DNA of 64,000 bases, taken from the NCBI GenBank assembly GCA_004335835.1, contig RWJK01001859.1:36205-100204 (forward strand). Direction: 5' to 3'. The stretch comes from Scenedesmus sp. ARA3. Its lineage: Eukaryota > Chlorophyta > Chlorophyceae > Sphaeropleales > Scenedesmaceae. Position 1 is the first letter of the stretch, and every line of letters begins with the position of its first letter. The notes under the pieces were generated by a model. That model did not search any database. It was not told the origin of the DNA and saw only the letters and a list, made by a program, of their open reading frames with translations. Positions 34,510 to 43,680 of the stretch are shown in pieces. The translations under genes and the position numbers were made by a program.

Positions 34510-37500
34510 CCTGCAGCATGTGTCCATCCTGCGGCGTGTGGTTTGTGCTGCGGAAGGCGCATGTTTGCCCTGCCAGCATATGCTGCTGTCGTTGACAATC
34601 ACCCACAAGCGCCACTGCAGCACTCGCAGGTGCATATGCAGTGTGCTGTTGAATGTTATGCTGCTGCGGCAGAGGGCACCAGCCACTCCTGCTGCTGCCA
34701 GGTCAGTCACCATCACCAGCATCAACTTGATCAGAACACTGACATGGCAGCGGCACGAGTGTCCATTCGCATGGTCAACTGCAGCTGATGTAGTGAATGC
34801 CACAAGCAGCTAGCCTATGCTGTTGTGGTAGCCCCAATGTATCAAACCCCAAAAACATATTTGTAAGCCAAGTCGACATAAAGAAATCAACACCACACGA
34901 CATGCACTACTGCAATGGGCTCTATGCAAATTTGTGATGCCGCATAACGACTTGCACTTCAAAAAGTGCCAGCTAGATGCTGCTGATGACAACATCGCAC
35001 ACACACCACTGCAATGCTCTCGCTACAAGTTGAGTTGGCGCGTAATGAAGGTGCACCTTGATTGCACTTTGTGGCATGTCATGCTGCTGTGGCGAAGCGC
35101 ACCAGCCGCTCCTGCTGCTGCCTGGTCAAAAGCCACCACTTGCACCAGCAAGGAAGGCTTCATGACCAGGCAGCATCAGCAGCAGAAGCCTCTTAAGAAG
35201 TGCCATTCTGCTGCGTGTGGTTACTGCTAATGATGGCATGTTTGCCCTGCCAGCCTTTGCTACTGACACCATCTCAAACGCATCATCGACACACTGGTGC
35301 ATGCAGCAAGATGTCATCCTTGCCCTGCATGTTGAATGCGGTGTGCACTCAAATTGGAAGGTCCCAGCCACTCCTGCTGCCGGGGTCCTTACCACCAGCA
35401 CCCGCTAGCATGCTGATCAGCTGGAACCTGGCAGCGGCACAAGCAGCAGTCACAGACAAGCTTCCAACCGCAACCATGACAGCAGCTGCATGTAGGCTCT
35501 GCCAGCATTGCAATGCTAAGATGATGTCACACCATCCATGCCGCACACACCGCGGCATTGCTACCAGATGCAGCTGTGCACTACTCCACCTTTTATATGC
35601 ACTGTTTCGTACAATTATTGCTGCTGCAGCAGATGGCACCAGCTGCTCTTGCTGCTGCCCGGTTCAGCGCCATGACCCACAGCTGACAGGTCATCGCGAC
35701 GAACTTGGCAGCATCCAAAGTAGCCACTTCAGGCACGTGTTTATTTGCATGCAGCTATGGTGGCAGCTGCATGCAGGTCCCGCCAGTCAATGCTAAGATG
35801 ATGTCAGCACGTCAAATACGCCACTGCAGCGCTAGCAAGTGCAGCTGTGAATCAATTTGCCATTTGTATGCACTGTGTTAATACGTGTTTTGCTATTGCA
35901 GCAGCTGACATCAGCCACTCCTGCTGCTGCCAGGTCCGTCGTGATCACCAGCATGGCCTTGACCACAGCACTGACATGGCAGCGGCATGAGTGTCCATAC
36001 CATTCACATGGTCAACTGCAGCTGATGTATTGAATGCCAAAAGCAGCTAGCCTATGCTGTTGTGGTAGCCCCAATGTATCAAACCCCACATGCATCATTG
36101 TAAGCCTACCCTAAATGCATTATTGTAAGCCTAGTCTTGGTGTTGTCGACATAAGAAATCAAGCATACTGCTGTTGATCACACCATCCTACATGCACTAC
36201 TGCAATGCGCTCTGTAAAAATTTGTGTTGGCGTACAACTTATTTGCACTGCTTGATATGTGATGCCGCTGCAGCAAATGCCATCAGCCTCTCCTGCTGCT
36301 GCCAGGTCAGGCACCACCACCCGCAACTGTCAGCAAAGGTGCACGACCTGGCGGTAGCAGCAGCGACCTCTGCAGCAATCAAGGCATGTGCCAGCCTGCA
36401 TATCTTGACATTAATGGCAGCTAACGGTGACATATGACAGCCCTGCCACCAAGTAGAATAACATCATCTGTTGATAGCACCCACCTACATGCACCACTGC
36501 AATGCGCTTGATGCAGTTTCAGTGTTTCCGCAAAACTAATCTGCAGTGTAATCCGTGATGCTGATGCAGCAAAAAGCACCAGCTGTTCCTGTCGCTGCCA
36601 GGTCAGGACACCGCCACCCGCGTTGCGGAGAACTGGTGCCTGACTTGGCAGCAGCAGCAGCAGCAGCAGCAACCTACAGCATGTGTTCAGCCTGCAGTGG
36701 ATGGTGGCACCTAATGATGCTGCAAGGCTAGAATATGCAGCTTTCTGTCAGTAAATCAGTTTACATGCACTGTTTTCAACAGTAGTGCTGAGCGGCAGAC
36801 AACACCAGCCACTCCTGCCGCTGACAAGTCAGACACCATGACCTGTGCTTGCCAGGTGACAAAGAGCCTGACCTGGTAGCGGCATCAGCAGCAGTACCTC
36901 ACGAAGACGCTTCCTGGCGGCCGGTGGTAGCAGCTGCAGTTGACAAAACCGTGCTGCTTCAATGCCAGCAGGTGCAGCCTAATGCAGGTTTCTTACTAGA
37001 CACACTTTTAAGGTGTTGTGCTGCTGCAGCAAGTGACCCAGCCACTCCTGCTGCTGGCAGGTCCAGCATTATCATCCACGTACAAGGTGATGCAGTGGAT
37101 GTCTTATATGCACCGTGTTCGACATGCCGTGCTGCTGCGGCAGGTGGCACCAGCCATTCCTGCTGCTGCCGAGTTGTAGGTAATCACTCTCAGGAGATGA
37201 AAGAGATGACGGACAACTTGGCTGCAGCATGAGTGGCAACATCAACAGTTTGAACATGATGTGCTCACCCACATCCAGCTGATGACAGCGTGCACGCGCC
37301 CTGCCAGCCAGCCTATTCTGGCGATGCCACCATCCCACACGCCGCACTGCAATGCTGACAAACCTACTGTTGTGTTGCCTGACCTTGTGAGAAGTTCTGT
37401 TCAACAGGCTACGCTGGTACAGCAGGTGCGACTGCTCCTCGCATCGAAAGGCGCTGCTCAACCTGGCAGTGGTGTGAGAGACCGTTTCAGACTCGTGTTC

Positions 37501-38795
37501 ACCAGCAGCGGATGCTGGCACATGTCGGCCTGCCTATCTCTGCTGTGGGTGGCAGCATCCCGCCCATGCTACTATAACGCTAGCACAGCCACCACACCTC
37601 AGCACCCGCTGCACATTACCTCATTCCGCCATGCCGCAAACACAAGAAGACACGTGCAAACCAACAGACACACCAGACAATAGAATATGTCACACTCAAG
37701 TTCAAAACCATGCTCGCACCTGTGGCTGATGGTGGCACGCGTTGGCTCCGCCAGTCCTCCCTCAACAGCGTCCCACACGCGCGGCAGCGGCGCACGCAGG
37801 ATGGGCTCCAGCTTGAGCAGGAACTCTGCAGTGGCGGCAGCAGCAGCAGCAGCAGCAGCTTGTGGGAAGATGTGATGATATGCAACAGCTGCTGCTGATG
37901 CATAATGGGCTCCAGCTTTACCCTGAGCAGCAGCAGCAGCAGCAGTAGCGGCTTCAACATTGGACAGTACTGCCTTGAAGAAACGCAGCAGCAGGATGGC
38001 TCCCAAATGCACTCAGCAAACCTTCAATACATGCAAGCATAGTAAGACAGCAACAGCAACAGTAGCAGCCGCAGCAGCGACAACAGCAACAGCAGCAGCG
38101 CCAAGGTCACATGGAGCAAGGCCCCTGTGTAACCCACTCACCATCTGTCGCCGATTCAAACTCGGTCAGCAGCTCCCTGGCCCCCTCCAGCTTGTGGTCA
38201 AACACGGCTGCCTCGTCAAACATCTGCCACACGCGCAGATTGGGGGATGCATCTGGTGCCATGAGCTCGTGTGCTGCATGGGAGTCACCGGGAGTGAGGC
38301 TCAGGGCACGGCTGCCCCTGCCCTTGCGGGTGCCCACGGTTGACTGAACCTGCAGGTGCGTGGTTTCATATTCATTGTATTGTTTTGTTGTTAGGTTGGC
38401 ATACGATGAGCTGAAGCTGTGCAGCATCTTGCAGGATGACGGTGAGTGCGGGCCGGCGCTGTGTACTTGCAGGAAGAGGAGTAACGCAGGTGATGCATGC
38501 ATGCAGCGCAGTCGAGGAAAAGCAAACTTGGGGTGGGGATGCCTGCTGTGAGCAGAAATTGCTACTGGACTTCAAACACATGCAGGCAGATTTCAGTCTG
38601 CAGTTCTGTAAGTACTGGTGAACAGCTGGTGGTGAGGACTGTTTGCCATCCACTCAGCACTGCTGCAGTAGCGCCAGGCTGAACACCAGTCCCTTGTATC
38701 AGCACGCTGGGGCCCACTGCGTGCAAGATGGAACTAAAACCGTTTATCACCTGCTTCAGCGCCTGCTTGCGCCTGAATGACCGAACTTGGTCCAT
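27064..38795 (-). CDS. BAR-like coiled-coil protein (terminal exon unresolved)
   Basis: Eight exons close in phase: 38795-38751, 38349-38142, 37825-37720, 33433-33301, 32035-31842, 30112-29916, 28431-28304 and 27186-27064, giving 378 codons. The start is MDQVRSFRRKQALKQ. From about residue 50 to 215 the sequence is long amphipathic helix with the look of a BAR domain: FDHKLEGARELLTEFESAT, FLLKLEPILRAPLPRVWD, EEARGEFHNRLRGHIARPLE, and ELVKLRGRVVKSSRGLARYN with AKYQRHMAKEGG. A S/T/G and acidic linker (RRHRDDG, SDDDVSEVDSEVARQ) follows, then a further helix (GDFAELEQLVAGQLAGLARD, WLKSYLVASLLLGKEAMQ). BAR proteins bind and bend membranes as dimers; this assignment is inference. A possible end is a short exon after a CATGACAG acceptor near 25420. 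Introns are packed with exon shadows, and about 1.1 kb of code spans more than 11 kb. Confidence 0.8.
27565..28230 (-). repeat. Five donor-side shadows of BAR-like exon 7
   Basis: The exon 7 end (minus strand, WLKSYLVASLLLGKEAMQ) recurs near 27575, 27685, 27885, 28040 and 28170. Each is followed by GTGGGC. The unit at 28040-28165 is repeated almost identically at 28170-28300, showing a recent tandem duplication of about 130 bp. Confidence 0.9.
28545..29205 (-). repeat. About five acceptor-side shadows of BAR-like exon 7
   Basis: The exon 7 start (minus strand, ARGDYAELEQLVAGQLAGLA) recurs near 28545, 28695, 28850, 29000 and 29150. Each is preceded in transcription by a CTGCAG acceptor. Copies diverge progressively away from the real exon. 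Confidence 0.9.
29536..29614. repeat. Near-perfect 27-bp inverted repeat (hairpin)
   Basis: The left arm, 29536-29562 (CTTGTCTGGCGTGCCTGGTT...), and right arm, 29588-29614 (...CCAAGCACGCCAGACAAG), are reverse complements with one mismatch, around a 25-nt AT-richer loop. It lies in the intron between BAR-like exons 6 and 7, next to an exon 6 shadow. Confidence 0.9.
29655..29810 (-). repeat. Donor-side shadow of BAR-like exon 6
   Basis: A long copy of the exon 6 end on the minus strand (PRCHRDDGGSGSS, then ARQVASEEAGMKRNYKHRKL). It has a longer serine run than the real exon. The donor position is diverged to GGTAAAGC. Confidence 0.88.
30215..30790 (-). repeat. Five acceptor-side shadows of BAR-like exon 6
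   Basis: The exon 6 start (minus strand, GIFGACMHPRADHGG) recurs near 30225, 30375, 30490, 30625 and 30745. Each is preceded by a GCAG acceptor. The most distal copy is the most diverged (PIFGSCIHPHTDHGS). Confidence 0.9.
30836..30871 (+). repeat. (CAG)n tract
   Basis: About 11-12 CAG units inside the large BAR-like intron 5; CTG in the sense strand of that gene. Confidence 0.9.
31370..31730 (-). repeat. Two donor-side shadows of BAR-like exon 5
   Basis: The exon 5 end (minus strand, GSIHTRPTGGGMR and flanks) recurs at about 31578-31720 and 31376-31460, with variable alanine/serine runs. The copies are followed by GTGGGCTCC-type sequence. Confidence 0.88.
32088..32858 (-). repeat. Seven acceptor-side shadows of BAR-like exon 5
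   Basis: The exon 5 start (minus strand, ERLPELVKLRGRVVKSSRGL) recurs seven times at roughly 110-130 bp spacing. Copy starts are near 32154, 32264, 32374, 32484, 32613, 32740 and 32851. Each follows a TGCAG acceptor. Confidence 0.92.
32895..33185 (-). repeat. Two to three donor-side shadows of BAR-like exon 4
   Basis: The exon 4 end (minus strand, RPLEQWSEGLAAVE plus GTGAGG) recurs at about 33125-33180 and 33013-33060. A degraded trace lies near 32898-32930. Confidence 0.88.
33470..33965 (-). repeat. Four acceptor-side shadows of BAR-like exon 4
   Basis: The exon 4 start (minus strand, HAHTVGGDASVAGLEEARGE) recurs at about 33485-33553, 33615-33692, 33752-33821 and 33897-33957. Each is preceded by a CAG acceptor. 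Confidence 0.9.
34600..37250. repeat. Degenerate tandem array filling BAR-like intron 3
   Basis: The motif CACCAGCCACTCCTGCTGCT followed by GCCAGGTCA recurs about eight times between 34676 and 37165 at irregular spacings of 100-420 bp. Longer blocks repeat too: the stretch around 34760-34850 is nearly copied at 35990-36090 (GCAGCTAGCCTATGCTGTTG). No exon of the gene matches, so its origin is unclear. It makes this intron about 4.3 kb. Confidence 0.75.
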
Positions 38796-39200
38796 TGCTG
38801 CTTCCTGTCGGTTTGCTTGCTGTGCTTGCTGTGAAGCAGCTGCTGTGCTGCTGTTGCTGCTTCAGACGCCCACGCTGCTGCTCACGCCGGCGAAATTTTG
38901 ATACAATCGCTGAGATCGTGCGATCAAGCTGGAAACAATGAGTTGGAAACGCTTTGCGTGGCCGCTCCTGTTTAGCCCTGCTTAGGTGCCTGATCAACGT
39001 CGTTCGTGGTGATGTTAAACTCGGAACCAAAACAAAACGTTTCTCAGCATAGATCATACACGAAGTAGTATCTTCACAGGCGTTGTGAGCTCGTCGTTCC
39101 GGCGTGACGTGTGATGAGACCACTGCAGTCAAGCCTCGGAACGCACCTTCTGAGGCCGGAATCGCGATGGGAATCAGCGGAAACGCAAAGCAGAAACTTC
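38796..39200 (-). promoter_or_regulatory. Promoter region of the BAR-like gene
   Basis: A CpG-richer interval directly upstream of the start codon at 38795, largely free of CAG tracts apart from a short stretch next to the start. No element was identified. Confidence 0.4.
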
Positions 39201-41261
39201 AAGTAACAGGATATAATGTATTGTAATCAGAATTGTTGGCATATAAGCTTGCAGTTCTTGCAGCGGCAGACAGATGACCACCTGCCAGACACCTGGCACA
39301 GTCAGTGCTGACTGTATCATGTTGCAGTCCTGACTGTCTCTATACGCATACCAGCGCGGCAGAAAGCCATCAGCGCATAGCCAAAACAATGCCGTATCAC
39401 GTTACCACATACAATTCGTGAATAATCAGGCAAAAAGTTTGTTACAATGCGCAGGCCACCAGGCTGAGACCGCACACGGATGCAGCCCATGCTGGTGGTT
39501 GCTGCGTTAGAACTGCTGCACAACGCCATACAACGCCACGAAAGTACATCATCGCACCCACCAAATACGATACATAGGCACTGCAACGCAACCTGCGGGT
39601 CCTTGCATGCAAAACTCTCCATAGAGCTGCCTGTTGCCAGCTCTGAACTTAAGTTTGAACCCTGCTGTCGTGTCAGCAACATAATGTGATGCTGATGATG
39701 GCATGATGGCAACACCGCGTACTCGCCATGCACCACCAAAAACGCTACAGCCAACAGCCGCCGTCAAGCAGCACAACTGTACCAGATTCACGCAGCCGCT
39801 TGAGCCAGCACAGGAGCCCCACTGGCAGCTGCTGCTGAGCCAGCTTTCTCAGCACACCAGCTAGCACACCACCACCCCACAGAAGAGCTACAGTAGCTAT
39901 CATGGATTATGATTATGAGAACTGCTAGGCACTACAGATGTTGTCACTCCGGGTGACTGACACAACACACTATAACACCGACAACACGCCTCCACCTTGG
40001 TGCAGCTATAGTCCCGCCATGTTGCGGTTCAAACAGTTCAACCGCAACCAAGGCCTAAACTCTGCTTGTGGGTGCTAGCCATGAATAGGATAGGGCCCTT
40101 TCCAAGCCAAGCAATCCACTGACAGACCTACACATGAACCCATGGACCGCTGAGAAGGCTCGCATTGAGTGTTCAATACATCCTGAACAGGTGTCATCAC
40201 ACCTACCACACGACACGTGCTGAATCCCAAGCAACTGGCAAGTAGGAATCACTGTGAGCACGACAGGACTTGACCAGATAACAAAACATGTACATTCAAG
40301 TGTACGTGTGTGTTGGCACTCTGCCGCACCAACTATACGTGTCACAACACCAGCCCCCATGGGCCTGGCCAGCCCTCCACACAGCACCGCCCCGGCGCTG
40401 TCACCTGCTGCCTTTTACTGCTGCCTGCCTGCTGGCAGATAGTCAGCCCAAGTCGCCTGCATGGCTCAAACCACAGCTGCCTCGCTGCTGTCGCTTGCAT
40501 CTGCTTTACATGCCAAGGACTCTGCAAACTCCCTGTTAACACCTTCACAAGGAATGAACTCACAGGCGCCTGCTTGTGGGTGGCAAGCCACGAGTAGGAC
40601 AGGCAGGCATCGTTTGGCCGCGGGCCAGCTGGTAAGCCGTCATTTCGTCCGCCAGAGACCGCAGCTGCCCTGACTAGCTGGCAATTGCAACGCAGCAGCC
40701 GCCATGGTTGCTGCTGGCAGCTGCTGGCAACTAATGCACTGCAGGGCCCTGAAGCGTCTGAAGTACAAAGTACAAACGCTGCTAGCAGCATAGGATGCTG
40801 TTGCTATGCTGCCTTGGGTGGCTGCAGGTCCTTCTGTGTTTGCAAGCCCCTGGGCTTGTGCCAGCGGGCAGCTGCAGCTGTTGTGTTGCTTACTGCACAG
40901 ACACTGCAAGGACAAGGAATACAGGAGCGCAGCAGCAGCAGCAGCGGAGCATGACTCGTCAGCAATCACGCCTCAAAACAAGGTGGACATATGCTTGTCA
41001 TGCAACCCACCGATTACCACAGGTCATCTGCTCAGCGCAATACGATCCTGCGATGCATGCTAAGATCTCAACTCCAGCAGCCAGAGAAAAGCACATATGG
41101 TTGGGAAAACTGCCACGCAACATGCAATCTCACTTATACATCGCTTCACTGCCTTGCTACATAACCACCCAAACGCCCCAAATCGACTGTAAACTTCTTG
41201 AATGCTTCAACAGCCTGCTTGCATGCAAGTGATGCAATTTGTATTCAACAACAACCCAAAT
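39201..41261. other. Interval downstream of the EGF-like gene, no firm gene
   Basis: Probably 3' UTR or intergenic, or late exons of the EGF-like gene if its last GTGAGT is used as a donor. A short minus-strand segment reading LSYSWLAT/LSYSWLAP occurs twice (about 40570-40625 and 40060-40110), which resembles the exon-copy pattern. Another minus-strand stretch near 40925-40860 reads CLCSKQHNSCSCP, which is Cys-rich. None could be joined with confidence. Confidence 0.4.
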
Positions 41262-42897
41262 TCACTCACCGCACGCGCTGCGGTCAGCGTTGGGCTTGGT
41301 GCCCTGCTCGCACGGCATGCAGTAGCTGCCGCCAATGAAGCCACCAACAGACACCGTGTTGCCCCTGCAAGCCATGCAGACCAACAGCTGCTCCTGTGGC
41401 GTCTCCACACCAGCCGGCACTGCTGCTGCCGGCACTGCTGTTGCCTCGCCCTCGGTGGCTGCAGAAGCATCCGTGCTGCTGAAACGCAGCGCGCTCGCCG
41501 CCTGCTGCTGCTGCTGCTGCTGCTGCTGGGGTGCGATCTGCTGCAGGATGAACGTGCCGCGGCGCGTGGTGCGCACTGTGTAGCCGTTTTCGCGCATGTA
41601 GGCTTCGAAGCGGCGCCTGTATGCTGGCTGAAGCTTACGCTGCGCATCCTTGGATAGTAGTGTGGGCCTCACTCTGGCGCTTACTGCAGAGGCTTCGGCA
41701 AAGCTAGCCACACTGGCACCAGCAGCAACGCCAGCTTCTGGTACTGCTGCTGCTGCTGCTGTGCCGGCGCTAGGCTTGCTGGGTGACTTGCTGCTGTCGC
41801 TGCTGCTGCTGCTGCTGTTGGACTTGCTGTCGGATTTGCTGTCCTTGCTGTCCTTACTGCTTGGATCGGGGAACACGAGTGTGTCTGACATGCTGGTTGG
41901 GGCCCTGGGAGGGTCAAAGGTCTCTACCATGATGAGTGCGCCGTTTGCGAAGGCACTGCCATAGCCAGCAGCACAGTCTGCAGGAAGATACAGCAACAAC
42001 AGCAGGAGGCATGCGTTGTGAGTGGCTCAGCCATTGCAGGAGGTTATACCGAACCTGCTGGAAAACAGTGCAGCATTTTCATCTTGCATCATGCCATGTT
42101 GCGCTATTTGCTGCCTGCTTTCGTGCAGCATCCTAGCTCAGAAAGTAGTGTGTGCATGTTGATGGATGAGTTGCGCAGCATGCTTTCCTGCAAGCAGGCC
42201 TCACCGCAGTTCTCCTGCGCCTTGTTAAACATGTAGCCTGCCTGCCTGCAGCGCGTGCAGCGCACGATGGGCTCTGCCTTGGGAGGAGCATCACTGCCTG
42301 GGTACTGCGCACCGGGTGCAGTCTTCGGCAGGTCCTCAAAGCACGCGTTGCACCCCACAACCTCTGCTGCACACCACGCTGTTGGCAGTGGGACGAATGA
42401 AGAGGCAAAAGAAAGCAACGCAATTGGGGTGAGTGCGTGGGGCAGCAGCAGGAGCAGGTGCAGGTGTGTTGGGGAGGCTGCTGGATAGGTATGAAGTACT
42501 GCTGTACAGCAATGTACAGGCAGCCAACTTGCTGCAGCAGCAGCCACACAATGGCTGTTGGTGGCAGCAGCGGGGTGGCTGGACTCCTTGGGATAACAGT
42601 GCAACATGCAGTTGATGCAAGCATACATGCTGCTGCTGTTGCTGCCGCTAGTGCTGGCACTGCTGCTGCTGCTGGCAGCACTGCTGTACACTCACTTGCG
42701 TTGCGCTTTGCTGTGCGGCGGACAGCAGCGCCCGTGTTTGAGCGCTGGTCCAGATGCCTTGCCCGATGGGCACGCCTGGCCCGTGGCTGCGATTGTGCGT
42801 CAATCGCTGGTGCCAGGAGCAGGACCAGACAGAACAGGCCCAGGGCAGCGCGCGACAAGGCCAAGTCGGCCTGTCGCCTGCTGTAACCACTCGACAT
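41262..42897 (-). CDS. Cys-rich EGF/GCC2-like extracellular protein
   Basis: Exons 42897-42696, 42363-42205 and 41977-41262 join in phases 1 and 1 to give 358 residues. ATG at 42897 opens MSSGYSRRQADLAL, followed by a hydrophobic core (LGLFCLVLLLAPAIDAQ): a signal peptide or signal anchor. Exon 2 has paired cysteines (VVGCNACFEDL, VRCTRCRQAGYMFNKAQENC). Exon 3 starts DCAAGYGSAFANG and ends VCMACRGNTVSVGGFIGGSY, CMPCEQGTKPNADRSACG. The G-x-S-x-G-G...C-x-x-C spacing resembles ephrin-receptor/GCC2-GCC3 modules. Between them lies a long S/K/D- then A/Q-rich insert with a basic segment (RRRFEAYMRENGYTVRT). It is probably a secreted or surface protein. The stop overlaps a perfect GTGAGT donor after TGCG, so the real gene may continue into further exons downstream. 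Confidence 0.72.
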
Positions 42898-43680
42898 ACT
42901 GAGCTCTGTACACGAAGGGTTGCAGCAGACACGGTGTTGGTCAGGACCAACACAGGCGGACTGCACTTGCGGTGTGTGCGGTTGAGTAGCAATACATACC
43001 GTTGCAACCCAGAAAACAATCCTTGAAATGTTCAATCATAAAAGTAAGGGCAACGATTGATGCAAACAGCTCGGCCGGTGGCCACGCGTGCAAGCCTACA
43101 TCCTGGTCACGGCACACTGCTGCTGCCCGTACGCTACAAAAGCATCATCATAATTACCTGATTGACAGGTCAGGCAGTCCAAAGCAACCAGGCCTTCTGC
43201 TGCACCGCTACTAGCCTACTGCACCAGGCAAAACTGCGCGTCCGTCTTCCGGCTGCCTGTTTTCTGATCAATATACTGAATGATCGATGATTGCAATGCC
43301 AAACGATATCCTGTAGGCAGGAGTAGCTGTTCCCTTGTAAGCTGGCTTCTGAAGCACTTCTGAGCCTTGAGCAGAGCGCAATTCACGGGCAAATCACGTT
43401 TTATGTATACCAGTGAAAGGTTATGCACGAGCTCGGCGGCAGGCCGTTCGCCTGTCACACCCGAGGTTTATAGGGAGAAGGGTTTGGTTCAAGAGCAGCA
43501 GGTCTGGCTTGTTCCTGTTCTTCTGCCAAACAGCGCATAATCACTTTGAACACACCATCATGCGGTCTACAGGAGGGTTTGCAGTGGCCCATGGGGGGTG
43601 ATCTGGAGTCCTGCACTACCATGTCAGCAAGCAAATCAACATCAGCAGTCTGATCTGCCAGAGCGTGATAACCTGCTGCC
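42898..43680. promoter_or_regulatory. Bidirectional promoter interval
   Basis: This separates the start of the EGF-like gene (minus, 42897) from the ABCC transporter start (plus, 43681). The stretch 43020-43680 lacks CAG tracts and is richer in CpG than the genes. Individual elements cannot be named. Confidence 0.45.

Noticed and set aside
34600..37250. Transposable element
   Set aside because: No terminal repeats, transposase or reverse transcriptase coding, or target-site duplication could be seen. It is better described as a degenerate tandem array.
39317..39754. 145-codon minus-strand frame
   Set aside because: No domain, no splice-linked partner, and it lies in the likely 3' or intergenic interval between the EGF-like and BAR-like genes.
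42133..43035. 300-codon open frame on the minus strand
   Set aside because: Only its first part (the signal peptide exon) belongs to the EGF-like gene. The rest reads through two consensus introns and is Cys/Thr/Pro noise.
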